From: an uncultured Erysipelotrichaceae bacterium
Lineage (GTDB): Bacteria > Bacillota_I > Bacilli_A > RF39 > UBA660
Length of the DNA: 10,523 nucleotides
NCBI GenBank assembly: GCA_902795975.1
Contig: CADBNE010000070.1
Coordinates: 1-10,523 of the forward strand
Direction: 5' to 3'
Below, in pieces: positions 1 to 5,988 of this stretch; the stretch's first letter is position 1; every line of letters begins with the position of its first letter. The translations under genes and the position numbers were made by a program. The notes under the pieces are model-generated. The model was not told the DNA's origin and did no database searches. It saw nothing but the letters and a program-made list of their open reading frames with translations.

Positions 1-554
1 GTTCTTTGAACATTTAAGAAATTAACATATTCTCCTTGAGCATTTTCAGGTCTTAAATATACTACTGATTTTTCATCTTTAATTACCCCTCTATGAGTTT
101 CAAACATTAAGTTAAATTCTCTTATATCAGTATAATTACATTTACCACAATTAGGGCATGGTATTTTATGTTCATTAATATAATTAATCATTTCTTCATC
201 AGTCATAGTATCAGGTATTACATCAGAAGTAAAACCTTCTATTAAATGATCTGCTCTATGTCTTGTCTTACATTCTTTACAATCAACAAGTGGATCTGAG
301 AATCCTCCTACATGTCCTGATGCTTCCCATACTCTTGGATGCATTAATATAGCAGCATCTAATTCAAATGAATTATCATTTTCTTGTATAAATCTTTTTC
401 TCCAAGCATCTTTAACACTATTTTTAATTCTAGAACCTAATGGCCCATAATCCCAAGTATTAGCTAATCCATCATATATTTCACTACCTTGAAAAATAAA
501 TCCATATTGTTTACATAAATTAACTATTTTTTCCATTGTTACTTCATTATTCAT
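1..554 (-). CDS. glyS: Glycyl-tRNA synthetase, single-subunit dimeric type (3' end outside window)
   Basis: Charges tRNA-Gly with glycine in the cytoplasm. The 184 N-terminal codons seen here match the class II alpha2 (eukaryotic/archaeal-like) GlyRS rather than the two-subunit glyQ/glyS enzyme. Visible marks are the N-terminal segment [20 protein letters not shown] (residues 21-40), [15 protein letters not shown] (71-85), a zinc-ribbon-like pair DCKECK (91-96) with HRADHLIE, then CPNC (133-136), and the class II motif 2 region LRPENAQG (167-174). The ATG at 554-552 follows a GGAGG Shine-Dalgarno at the right distance. The gene runs off the left edge of the window, so the C-terminal catalytic and anticodon-binding parts are not seen. 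It has its own promoter and T-box leader, so it is regulated by uncharged tRNA-Gly. Confidence 0.95.
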   Translation of the reverse strand, partial: MNNEVTMEKIVNLCKQYGFIFQGSEIYDGLANTWDYGPLGSRIKNSVKDAWRKRFIQENDNSFELDAAILMHPRVWEASGHVGGFSDPLVDCKECKTRHRADHLIEGFTSDVIPDTMTDEEMINYINEHKIPCPNCGKCNYTDIREFNLMFETHRGVIKDEKSVVYLRPENAQGEYVNFLNVQR

Positions 555-570
555 AATATTCCTCCTTTTA

Positions 571-703
571 TGGGCTTACAATAAAAAAACTTCTAAAATA
601 ATTTATAGGGACGAATTAATAATCCGCGGTTCCACCCTAATTATTCTAGAAGAATCACTCTAAGTATATTGCTCGAGGTTTCCAAGCCCGTCATCACATT
701 TAT
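571..703 (-). promoter_or_regulatory. Glycine T-box leader with terminator, upstream of glyS
   Basis: The T-box core (AGGGTGGAACCGCGG, 638-624) is unmistakable. Its UGGA (634-631) would pair with the UCCA end of uncharged tRNA-Gly. The antiterminator reads UAGGG (639-635) with CCCUA (610-606), and CGGAUU (626-621) with AAUUCG (617-612). A small Stem III is AUUCU-UCU-AGAAU (655-643). The terminator is 652-639 paired with 603-590 (14 bp, one G-U), followed by seven U (589-583). Only about 65 nt lie between the expected transcript start and the T-box core. A miniature Stem I can be drawn from UAAAUGU (702-696) with AUACUUA (667-661) plus GCUUG (687-683) with CGAGC (675-671). A GGC glycine specifier may be at 688-686. 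The T-box call is secure; the Stem I drawing is inference. Confidence 0.93.
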
Positions 704-709
704 AATTTG

Positions 710-738
710 ATTTTAATACAAAAAGAATGAATTGTCAA
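710..738 (-). promoter_or_regulatory. Sigma-A promoter of glyS
   Basis: The -35 box TTGACA (738-733) is separated by exactly 17 bp from the -10 box TAAAAT (715-710). It begins five bases after the recO stop codon, so glyS is transcribed independently of recO. The expected transcript start is near 703, giving a leader of about 150 nt. Confidence 0.85.
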
Positions 739-743
739 TCTTT

Positions 744-1475
744 TTATAATTTTTTTAAATTATTAAGAAATTCCTTTGACTTTAAATACAACCCAGTATA
801 TCTATCATAATAATTATTTAGAAATTCACTTATTTCATCTATTACAACTTGTCCAACATTAATATTATCAATTTTACTTATGTCAACATAATAATACATC
901 CTAATAAGCTTAATAGCTTTACTTGAAATAATAGGTTCATTAGTTCTACAATTCTTACATAAATAGCCACCTTTATCACTTGATAATGTAACTATATTAT
1001 CTGTTTTACCACATTCTACACAACAATCTAGTACAGGCATTACACCTAAACTATCCAAAAATTTTAATTCTAATATATTCATAATAACTTCTTTAGAAAA
1101 GCCTTCATTTATCTTTTTTAATCCAGCTATTAAATTATCAAATACATTAGCATCGTCTTTATGCTTAATTACTTGATATGCTAAATCAACTAAATAAGTA
1201 GAATAACTAATCAATTCTATATCTTTTTTTATATTAGAAAAATTATCTATAATACTTACTTCACTTAATTTAGATAATTTATCTTTTTTATAATATATTT
1301 GAAAAGTTCCATAACATAATTTTCCTGTACTACTTCTAAGAGGACTTTTTAATGATCTACCACCTTGAACCATTAAACCTATTATCCCCTTTTCTCTAGT
1401 AATTAAATTAATTATTTTACTTTTTTCACCATAATTATGTTCACTAACTACTATTCCAGTAACTTCTTCAAGCAT
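744..1475 (-). CDS. recO: DNA repair protein RecO
   Basis: RecO works with RecR in the RecFOR pathway, loading RecA on single-stranded DNA at gaps and annealing strands. The 243-residue protein has the usual family length. The N-terminal OB-fold segment contains GIVVSEHNYGEKSKIINLIT (residues 7-26), the classic RecO opening. The helical C-terminal half carries a zinc-binding pair of CxxC motifs, C152-V-E-C155 and C173-K-N-C176. Its ATG (1475-1473) overlaps the stop codon of a decayed reading frame just upstream (TAATG), which suggests that translational coupling once existed. The order era-yqzL-recO-glycyl-tRNA synthetase matches the Bacillus arrangement. There is no terminator of its own; the downstream T-box terminator would stop transcripts. 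Confidence 0.96.
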   Translation of the reverse strand: MLEEVTGIVVSEHNYGEKSKIINLITREKGIIGLMVQGGRSLKSPLRSSTGKLCYGTFQIYYKKDKLSKLSEVSIIDNFSNIKKDIELISYSTYLVDLAYQVIKHKDDANVFDNLIAGLKKINEGFSKEVIMNILELKFLDSLGVMPVLDCCVECGKTDNIVTLSSDKGGYLCKNCRTNEPIISSKAIKLIRMYYYVDISKIDNINVGQVVIDEISEFLNNYYDRYTGLYLKSKEFLNNLKKL

Positions 1476-1603
1476 TATTCATCAACTTCTTCAAAACGAT
1501 ATTTTTTGTTTTATATCAGGATATTTATAGCAAGTGTAAAATTCTCTACAATAGCACCTTTAAAATGTCTATAGTTCTTGCCTACACTAACTTCTCTTTT
1601 CTT
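1475..1603 (-). pseudogene. Decayed DUF1653-family gene remnant between yqzL and recO
   Basis: The reading frame that ends in the TAA overlapping the recO ATG shows KREVSVGKNYRHFKGAIVE (1600-1544), which resembles the start of DUF1653 proteins (VGKxYRHFKG). The characteristic C-terminal end is also present but split by frame. KYPDIKQK lies in the next frame (1526-1503), and removing one A from the six-A run (1507-1502) joins it to YRFEEVDE-stop (1501-1475). The middle of the usual 65-75 residue protein is missing, and the codon where ATG would be expected reads AAG (1603-1601). I infer an eroding gene with a lost start, an internal deletion and at least one frameshift. The family assignment rests on remembered motif similarity, not a search. 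Confidence 0.6.
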
Positions 1604-1682
1604 TTTTTTCTTCTGCTTTATATTTTAAATAATATTCTATTTTTCCTGTATGTACAAACATATCCCATAATAAGTCTTTCAT
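1587..1682 (-). CDS. yqzL: YqzL-like small protein
   Basis: A 31-residue protein beginning MKDLLWDMFVHTGKIEYYL. The pattern W-x-x-F-x-x-T-G-x-I-x-x-Y-L is that of the YqzL family, small proteins encoded between era and recO in Bacillus and relatives; their function is unknown to me. The ATG at 1682-1680 follows AGGTGAT (1691-1685) at suitable spacing. It lies 38 bp downstream of era. The C-terminal tail is a lysine/glutamate run coded by an A-rich stretch with eight consecutive A (1609-1602). It is somewhat shorter than the 45-50 residues I recall for Bacillus members. Position plus motif make this secure despite its size. Confidence 0.85.
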   Translation of the reverse strand: MKDLLWDMFVHTGKIEYYLKYKAEEKKEKRS

Positions 1683-1720
1683 TATATCACCTATTATATT
1701 ATGTTCATACTAAGCAACTT

Positions 1721-2608
1721 TTATTCCTCAAAATCATTAAAACCATATTCAGCTAAATATTTGTCTTTATCACGCCAATCTTTGACAGTTTTAACTCTTA
1801 ACTCTAAATATACATTTTTATTAACTAATTGTTCTAAATCTCTTCTAGCTCTAATACCTATTTCTTTAATCATATTACCTTGCTTACCAATAATAATTTT
1901 CTTTAATGAATCTCTATCTACTATTATATCAACATAAATAGTATAACTAGTCTTACCAACTTCTACAGCTTGTGTTTGACATGTAATTGAATGTGGTACT
2001 TCTTGTTCTGTTAAATTCATTACTTTTTCTCTTACTATTTCAGCCATTAAAAATTCTAATGATTTATTAGTAACATCATCCTTACCATAATACATAAATT
2101 CATCTGGTAAATATTGTTTAACTACTTTAATTAATTCATTTACATTATCATTTTTTAATGCTGATAAAGGTACAATATCTGCAAAATTATATAAATCTTT
2201 ATATTCTATTATTTTTTCAAATATTTTTTCTTTAGGTATTCTATCTACCTTATTTAAAACTAATATAACAGGTTTATCTACAGTTTTTAACTTATCTATT
2301 ACAAACATATCACCCTTACCTAAATCTTCAGTAATATCTACTAAAAATAATAATATATCAGTATCTTCCATACTATAATATGCTTGTTTGTTTAATGTTT
2401 GTCCTAACTTAGTATTTGGTTTATGTATACCTGGAGTATCTACAAATACTATTTGAGTATCATCATCATTATATATACCTTGTATTATATTTCTAGTAGT
2501 TTGAGGTTTAGATGTAGTAATAGCAACTTTTCTTCCTACAATACTATTTATTAAAGTCGACTTTCCAACATTAGGTCTACCTATAATTCCTACAAATCCA
2601 CTTTTCAT
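1721..2608 (-). CDS. era: GTPase Era
   Basis: Essential GTPase that binds 16S rRNA near its 3' end and assists maturation of the 30S ribosomal subunit. The 295-residue length is standard. The G domain shows the P-loop GRPNVGKST (residues 10-18), the switch I threonines TTR (37-39), G3 DTPG (57-60), G4 NKVD (119-122) and G5 SAL (149-151). The C-terminal KH RNA-binding domain carries the GxxG loop GKQG (241-244). The ATG at 2608 is preceded by a modest GGGCGTGAT Shine-Dalgarno. It follows the terminator behind cdd, so it is probably transcribed from its own weak promoter together with yqzL and recO. Confidence 0.97.
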   Translation of the reverse strand: MKSGFVGIIGRPNVGKSTLINSIVGRKVAITTSKPQTTRNIIQGIYNDDDTQIVFVDTPGIHKPNTKLGQTLNKQAYYSMEDTDILLFLVDITEDLGKGDMFVIDKLKTVDKPVILVLNKVDRIPKEKIFEKIIEYKDLYNFADIVPLSALKNDNVNELIKVVKQYLPDEFMYYGKDDVTNKSLEFLMAEIVREKVMNLTEQEVPHSITCQTQAVEVGKTSYTIYVDIIVDRDSLKKIIIGKQGNMIKEIGIRARRDLEQLVNKNVYLELRVKTVKDWRDKDKYLAEYGFNDFEE

Positions 2609-2633
2609 ATTATCACGCCCTTTTTTCTTAAAT

Positions 2634-2642
2634 AGTATATCA
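2634..2642 (-). promoter_or_regulatory. Possible extended -10 promoter for era-yqzL-recO
   Basis: TG-A-TATACT (2642-2634) fits an extended -10 element and lies just after the cdd terminator. No convincing -35 box is present because the expected position is filled by the terminator U-tract. The transcript start would be near 2627, about 19 nt before the era ATG. Confidence 0.35.
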
Positions 2643-2650
2643 AAAAATAA

Positions 2651-2680
2651 AAAAAAATATAAGCCTTAACTTATATTTTT
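2651..2680 (-). terminator. Intrinsic terminator overlapping the cdd stop codon
   Basis: The stem AAAAATATAAG (2680-2670) pairs with CTTATATTTTT (2663-2653) around the loop TTAAGG, followed by further T. The cdd stop codon (2673-2671) lies in the 5' arm of the stem. It closes the yqfC-to-cdd operon. Confidence 0.8.
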
Positions 2681-3060
2681 AAATCATCTTCACTAAATGA
2701 GTAAGGACATAATTCTGCTACAGTATATTCAACATATTCTCCTGTAGTAGCAAAACATCTAATAATAGCATTCTTATCAAATAATTCTAATATAACTTGT
2801 CTACAAGCCATACATGGAGTACCTATTTTATTACTTGATGTAAGTAAATTTAATTCTTTAAATTCTCCTTTTTTTACACCATTTGATATAGCATTAACTA
2901 TTGCAGAACGTTCAGCACATAATCCTGATGGATAAGCACAATTTTCAACGTTTACTCCATTAAATTCTTTTCCGTCTTTTGTAACAACTATAGCAGACAC
3001 TCTAAAATTAGAATATACTGCATATGAATTTTCATGTAACCTTTTTAATCTTTCAAACAT
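2671..3060 (-). CDS. cdd: Cytidine deaminase
   Basis: Zinc-dependent deaminase converting cytidine and deoxycytidine to uridine and deoxyuridine in pyrimidine salvage. The 129-residue product has the length of the tetrameric bacterial enzyme. Residues include NVEN (37-40) for ribose binding, the catalytic CAE (48-50) with zinc-ligand Cys48 and proton-shuttling Glu50, and PCMAC (82-86) with the two remaining zinc cysteines. The frame stays open upstream to 3147, but the ATG at 3060 is chosen because it has a perfect GTAGGAGGATTT leader and begins the conserved domain. The TAG stop of dgkA sits inside that ribosome binding site. Confidence 0.96.
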   Translation of the reverse strand: MFERLKRLHENSYAVYSNFRVSAIVVTKDGKEFNGVNVENCAYPSGLCAERSAIVNAISNGVKKGEFKELNLLTSSNKIGTPCMACRQVILELFDKNAIIRCFATTGEYVEYTVAELCPYSFSEDDLKI

Positions 3061-3068
3061 AAATCCTC

Positions 3069-3515
3069 CTACAAACCTAAAAGTGCAGCTATTTTTGGCA
3101 CATATATAATTAATATAGCAATAACAAGTGCTAAAGAAATAGAACATGTAGCAGCACTTGCTGTATCTTTTGCAACTTTAACTAATTTATTATATCCAGG
3201 TGAAACCAAATCACAAACTGCTTCTATAGCTGTATTTAATAATTCAATTGCTAACATTGTAAGAAGAATAAATATCATAAATAACCATTCAACGGCAGTC
3301 ATATTTAATGTAAAACTACCTAATATAATTATAATAGCTACAACTAAATGTATTATAGCGCTTCTTTCATATTTATAAAAATGTACATATCCTTGAAATG
3401 AATACTTAAGAATATTCATAAGACTAGAAAGTTTAAAACTTTTTTTCTTAACTATAAATTTATTATCTTCCGATACTTTATTTTTAAAATTTTTATCTTC
3501 TGATTCCATATGCAT
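3069..3515 (-). CDS. dgkA: Diacylglycerol / undecaprenol kinase family membrane protein
   Basis: Small integral membrane lipid kinase of the DgkA family; in Gram-positive bacteria this enzyme mainly phosphorylates undecaprenol (UdpK) for cell-wall carrier recycling. The protein is 148 residues. Family marks are KYSFQGY (37-43), Glu50, the helix motif ELLNTAIEAVCDL (91-103) and AKDTASAA (115-122), with three hydrophobic segments near 52-72, 77-95 and 125-145. The ATG at 3515 lies inside the end of ybeY (23-bp overlap) with AAGGG upstream. This start gives a charged N-terminal extension of about 30 residues compared with Bacillus DgkA. No Shine-Dalgarno is seen before the later Met33, so the extension is probably real. 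Confidence 0.93.
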   Translation of the reverse strand: MHMESEDKNFKNKVSEDNKFIVKKKSFKLSSLMNILKYSFQGYVHFYKYERSAIIHLVVAIIIILGSFTLNMTAVEWLFMIFILLTMLAIELLNTAIEAVCDLVSPGYNKLVKVAKDTASAATCSISLALVIAILIIYVPKIAALLGL

Positions 3516-3939
3516 CTAATACCCTTTCTTGTAATTCAAACATTACTTTCTCATCTTCTGGTTCCATGTGATCATATCCTAAAAGATGTAAAATACCATG
3601 AATTGTTAAGAAACATAATTCTCTAAGTAATGCATGTCCATATTCTTTTGCTTGTTCGCGTGCTCTATCGATAGATATATAAATATCTCCTAGTATTCTT
3701 TGATTCATTTTTATAAATGTATCATCATCTTCAAGTGCAAATGAAATTACATCAGTTGGTCTATCTATTCCACGATATTCCTTATTTATTTTATGTATTT
3801 CATCATTATCAATAATTATAATATTAAATACTACATTTTCTAATTTTAAATAATCTAAAGCAAAATCTATAAATTTTTTTACCTCATTTAATTCTTCAAT
3901 TTCTTCATCTACATTTTTTATTAATTCATATTCATTCAT
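3493..3939 (-). CDS. ybeY: Endoribonuclease YbeY (rRNA maturation factor)
   Basis: Metal-dependent single-strand endoribonuclease involved in 16S rRNA 3'-end maturation and ribosome quality control. The diagnostic zinc motif is intact: H114-G-I-L-H118-L-L-G-Y-D-H124. The region RGIDRPTDVISFAL (56-69) is also typical. The ATG at 3939 gives 148 residues and is preceded by AGAGG at proper spacing. A TTG six codons further upstream is in frame but lacks a ribosome binding site. In Bacillus this gene follows phoH and yqfF; here it follows a VanZ-family gene. It overlaps dgkA at its 3' end. Confidence 0.96.
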   Translation of the reverse strand: MNEYELIKNVDEEIEELNEVKKFIDFALDYLKLENVVFNIIIIDNDEIHKINKEYRGIDRPTDVISFALEDDDTFIKMNQRILGDIYISIDRAREQAKEYGHALLRELCFLTIHGILHLLGYDHMEPEDEKVMFELQERVLDAYGIRR

Positions 3940-3974
3940 ACTAAAACCTCTAACCAAGAATTATTATATATGTT

Positions 3975-4514
3975 TTACTTATTAAAATCAATTTTTTTAC
4001 ATAAATTAATTTTAATGAAATAAATAAAACTAAAAAGATAATAGCCTAATGACCCACCTAATACATTTAATATTACATCATCTATATCAAATATTCTACC
4101 AATATTCACTTGTGTAAATTCTATTGTAAGAGATATTATTAATGTAATTAATACTACCCATCTTAATTTAGTTTTTCTTAATATATATGATACAAAAAAT
4201 CCAAATGGTACAAACATAATCATATTACCAAGTACATTTTTAAAAAACTTATAACTTCCAAAACTATATCTAAACATTTCTTTAAAGGGAACCAAATTAT
4301 ACCCTACTGTTGGAACATCTATATCTTGAAATGTTACTACATAGAATAAACACATCATATATAAAATAAAAAATAACATAGCTATTTCTTTATAAAATAC
4401 AAATTTTTTCTTATTTTTTATAATATCAGCAATTCTTAAAACAATTAATATAACACTACAGATTAAAATCATAGGCCACATATCATTTATTATTTTATCA
4501 ACAGCACTCCTCAT
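3975..4514 (-). CDS. VanZ-family membrane protein
   Basis: A 179-residue membrane protein with about five hydrophobic segments (near 14-31, 43-62, 95-112, 117-133 and 148-168). VanZ-family marks are NLVPF (73-77), GNMIMFVPFGFF (96-107), an IEFTQ (131-135) with the acidic/Gln pair, and GRIFDIDDVILNVLGG (139-154). Members of this family are implicated in teicoplanin resistance or lipid modification, but most have no known role and no resistance should be inferred here. The start ATG abuts the yqfD stop codon (TAAATG), so the two are transcribed and probably translated together. It occupies the place of phoH and yqfF in the usual gene order. Confidence 0.88.
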   Translation of the reverse strand: MRSAVDKIINDMWPMILICSVILIVLRIADIIKNKKKFVFYKEIAMLFFILYMMCLFYVVTFQDIDVPTVGYNLVPFKEMFRYSFGSYKFFKNVLGNMIMFVPFGFFVSYILRKTKLRWVVLITLIISLTIEFTQVNIGRIFDIDDVILNVLGGSLGYYLFSFIYFIKINLCKKIDFNK

Positions 4515-5696
4515 TTAATCAACTTCTTTCATTTCTTCTATATTTAAGTAATCACTAATATTTTCACATACACTAAAAAATATTTTTAGTTCAATACCTT
4601 TATCAATTATTTTAGAAGCAAGTACTTTATGTCCTATAATATATTCACCCTTATTTAAACTATTATTCATTTTTTCATATGCTAGTTTAATTGCTTTTAC
4701 TTCTATTTCTTCTTTAGTATTCATTCCTGTAACAATTTCTATTTCTTCTTGATATTTTTTTAAAATACTAAATGGTAAAATATTATTTCGTATTATTACT
4801 TTACTTATTTCTATTTTATCATTAAATGGTGAAAAATTAAACAGTTCAAACTCATTATTAATTAATTTAACACTATAAATATTTTTTTTCTTACCTGTTT
4901 TCTTTTGTTCATAATAATTGAATGGATAGACTACTTTTGTTTCATACCATACTTCGCCATATACTATACCATCAGCTGATACTGTACTTTTAATTTTATC
5001 CCCTGAATAAATATAACCACTAATAATAATATCGCCTTTTTTTACATAATTATTCTTATCTTTAATTATTTGACCATTGGATGAAAATATATTTTTTATA
5101 ATAGCATTCTTTTTAGCAACAACATGTCTATAACCATTATTTATATTTTTACTTTTTATTATTCTAGGTTCATATTTTATAACATATTTTGTACCTTTTC
5201 TTTCTATTTCAATCCATTCAACACTATTAGAATATTCATTCAATATTTTATCTTTTACATTCTTTAAATACTTATATTTTTTTCTGAATGAATAAGGTTT
5301 AATATCATAATATTTTAATGTACTCTTTAATTTATTTTTCATTTCATTATCAGTAGTAATAATTTCAACCTTAAAAATCATATTACTTAATATAAATAAA
5401 ATAATTATACATATTATAAAAAAAATTATCATATGTATATTTTTAAAAAATAAAATATTATTTCTTTTAATTCCTAAATATTTAATAATTTTTATTTCAT
5501 ATATTGTATTTAACTTCAGTAATTTATCAAAATCTTTATAATCAATTACAATTATATATTTATCATTATGTATCTTTTTAATACTATAAATATTTATCTT
5601 ATTTTTATTTATTCTAATAATAAATCTTTCTAAACTTTTACCTAATAATTCAACTTCTATTTTACTTTTTAATTTATATATTAAATAATTTTTCAC
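4515..5696 (-). CDS. yqfD: Sporulation protein YqfD
   Basis: YqfD belongs to a mother-cell sporulation protein family whose precise biochemical role is not settled. The 393-residue length matches the family (about 400). An N-terminal soluble region (1-86) is followed by one clear membrane helix (about 88-108), and then a long extracytoplasmic-type region rich in lysine and isoleucine. That region contains VEWIEIERKG (about residue 160) and a beta-rich segment KKGDIIISGY. The start is GTG at 5696-5694, with AGGTGA three bases upstream. That Shine-Dalgarno contains the TGA stop of yqfC, indicating coupled translation. Assignment rests on family resemblance and the adjacent yqfC. Confidence 0.88.
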   Translation of the reverse strand: MKNYLIYKLKSKIEVELLGKSLERFIIRINKNKINIYSIKKIHNDKYIIVIDYKDFDKLLKLNTIYEIKIIKYLGIKRNNILFFKNIHMIIFFIICIIILFILSNMIFKVEIITTDNEMKNKLKSTLKYYDIKPYSFRKKYKYLKNVKDKILNEYSNSVEWIEIERKGTKYVIKYEPRIIKSKNINNGYRHVVAKKNAIIKNIFSSNGQIIKDKNNYVKKGDIIISGYIYSGDKIKSTVSADGIVYGEVWYETKVVYPFNYYEQKKTGKKKNIYSVKLINNEFELFNFSPFNDKIEISKVIIRNNILPFSILKKYQEEIEIVTGMNTKEEIEVKAIKLAYEKMNNSLNKGEYIIGHKVLASKIIDKGIELKIFFSVCENISDYLNIEEMKEVD

Positions 5697-5699
5697 GTC

Positions 5700-5924
5700 T
5701 CACCTGAATTCAATATTAGATATATTTCCTTTTACTAATAATTCATCAGATAATAATTTAGATATTATCATTTCACTACCATTAATAACTAATGTACCAT
5801 TAGAATACTTTATAATAATTTTATTTTCACTAAAAGAAACTATTTCTATATAATTTAAAATATTTATATAATTATTAACTATATTAATTTGAAAATTATT
5901 ATTATATATATATTCTTTTAGCAC
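5700..5924 (-). CDS. yqfC: Sporulation protein YqfC (YabP family)
   Basis: A 74-residue protein matching the YabP/YqfC family: an N-terminal segment, then the beta-rich pattern IEIVSFSENKIIIKYSNG (27-44), LVINGSEMIISKL (46-58) and a closing VKGNISNIEF. It is always found beside yqfD in spore formers. It begins with GTG (5924-5922), preceded by AGGTGAG and three bases, the same initiation layout as yqfD. It is the first gene of the operon yqfC-yqfD-vanZ-ybeY-dgkA-cdd. Its product is short and not catalytic in appearance; a membrane-associated sporulation role is inferred only from the family. Confidence 0.85.
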   Translation of the reverse strand: MLKEYIYNNNFQINIVNNYINILNYIEIVSFSENKIIIKYSNGTLVINGSEMIISKLLSDELLVKGNISNIEFR

Positions 5925-5939
5925 AAACTCACCTATTTA

Positions 5940-5945
5940 ATTATA
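5940..5945 (-). promoter_or_regulatory. Possible -10 box for the yqfC operon
   Basis: TATAAT (5945-5940) lies between the upstream terminator and the yqfC ribosome binding site, with no good sigma-A -35 box; a sporulation sigma factor is possible. The transcript would start only a few bases before the Shine-Dalgarno. In DNA this AT-rich such a match may be chance. Confidence 0.3.
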
Positions 5946-5957
5946 TAAATATACAAC

Positions 5958-5988
5958 AAAAAAATGACTATTATAAGTCACTTTTTTT
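5958..5988 (-). terminator. Terminator overlapping the glycosyltransferase stop codon
   Basis: TGACT (5980-5976) pairs with AGTCA (5969-5965); the stem is extended by a G-T pair and an A-tract (5987-5982) facing the T-tract (5963-5958). The stop codon TAA (5973-5971) forms part of the loop. The symmetrical A and T tracts mean it could work on both strands. Confidence 0.8.

Noticed and set aside
747..775. Weak AT hairpin at the end of recO
   Set aside because: Stem of A/T pairs followed by A rather than T on the coding strand, so it is not a terminator.
1565..1756. Plus-strand open frame, 63 codons, hydrophobic
   Set aside because: Lies antisense to yqzL, the DUF1653 remnant and the end of era; low-complexity hydrophobic product typical of the reverse strand of A-rich coding DNA.
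1701..1937. Plus-strand open frame, 78 codons
   Set aside because: Entirely antisense to era, which has full family motifs; no ribosome binding site.
3061..3147. N-terminal extension of cdd
   Set aside because: The in-frame extension overlaps dgkA codons and is cysteine/aromatic-rich shadow; the ATG at 3060 has a perfect Shine-Dalgarno.
3975..4514. Glycopeptide resistance determinant (vanZ)
   Set aside because: Family membership alone does not indicate resistance, and there are no other van genes; its operon is a housekeeping/sporulation one.
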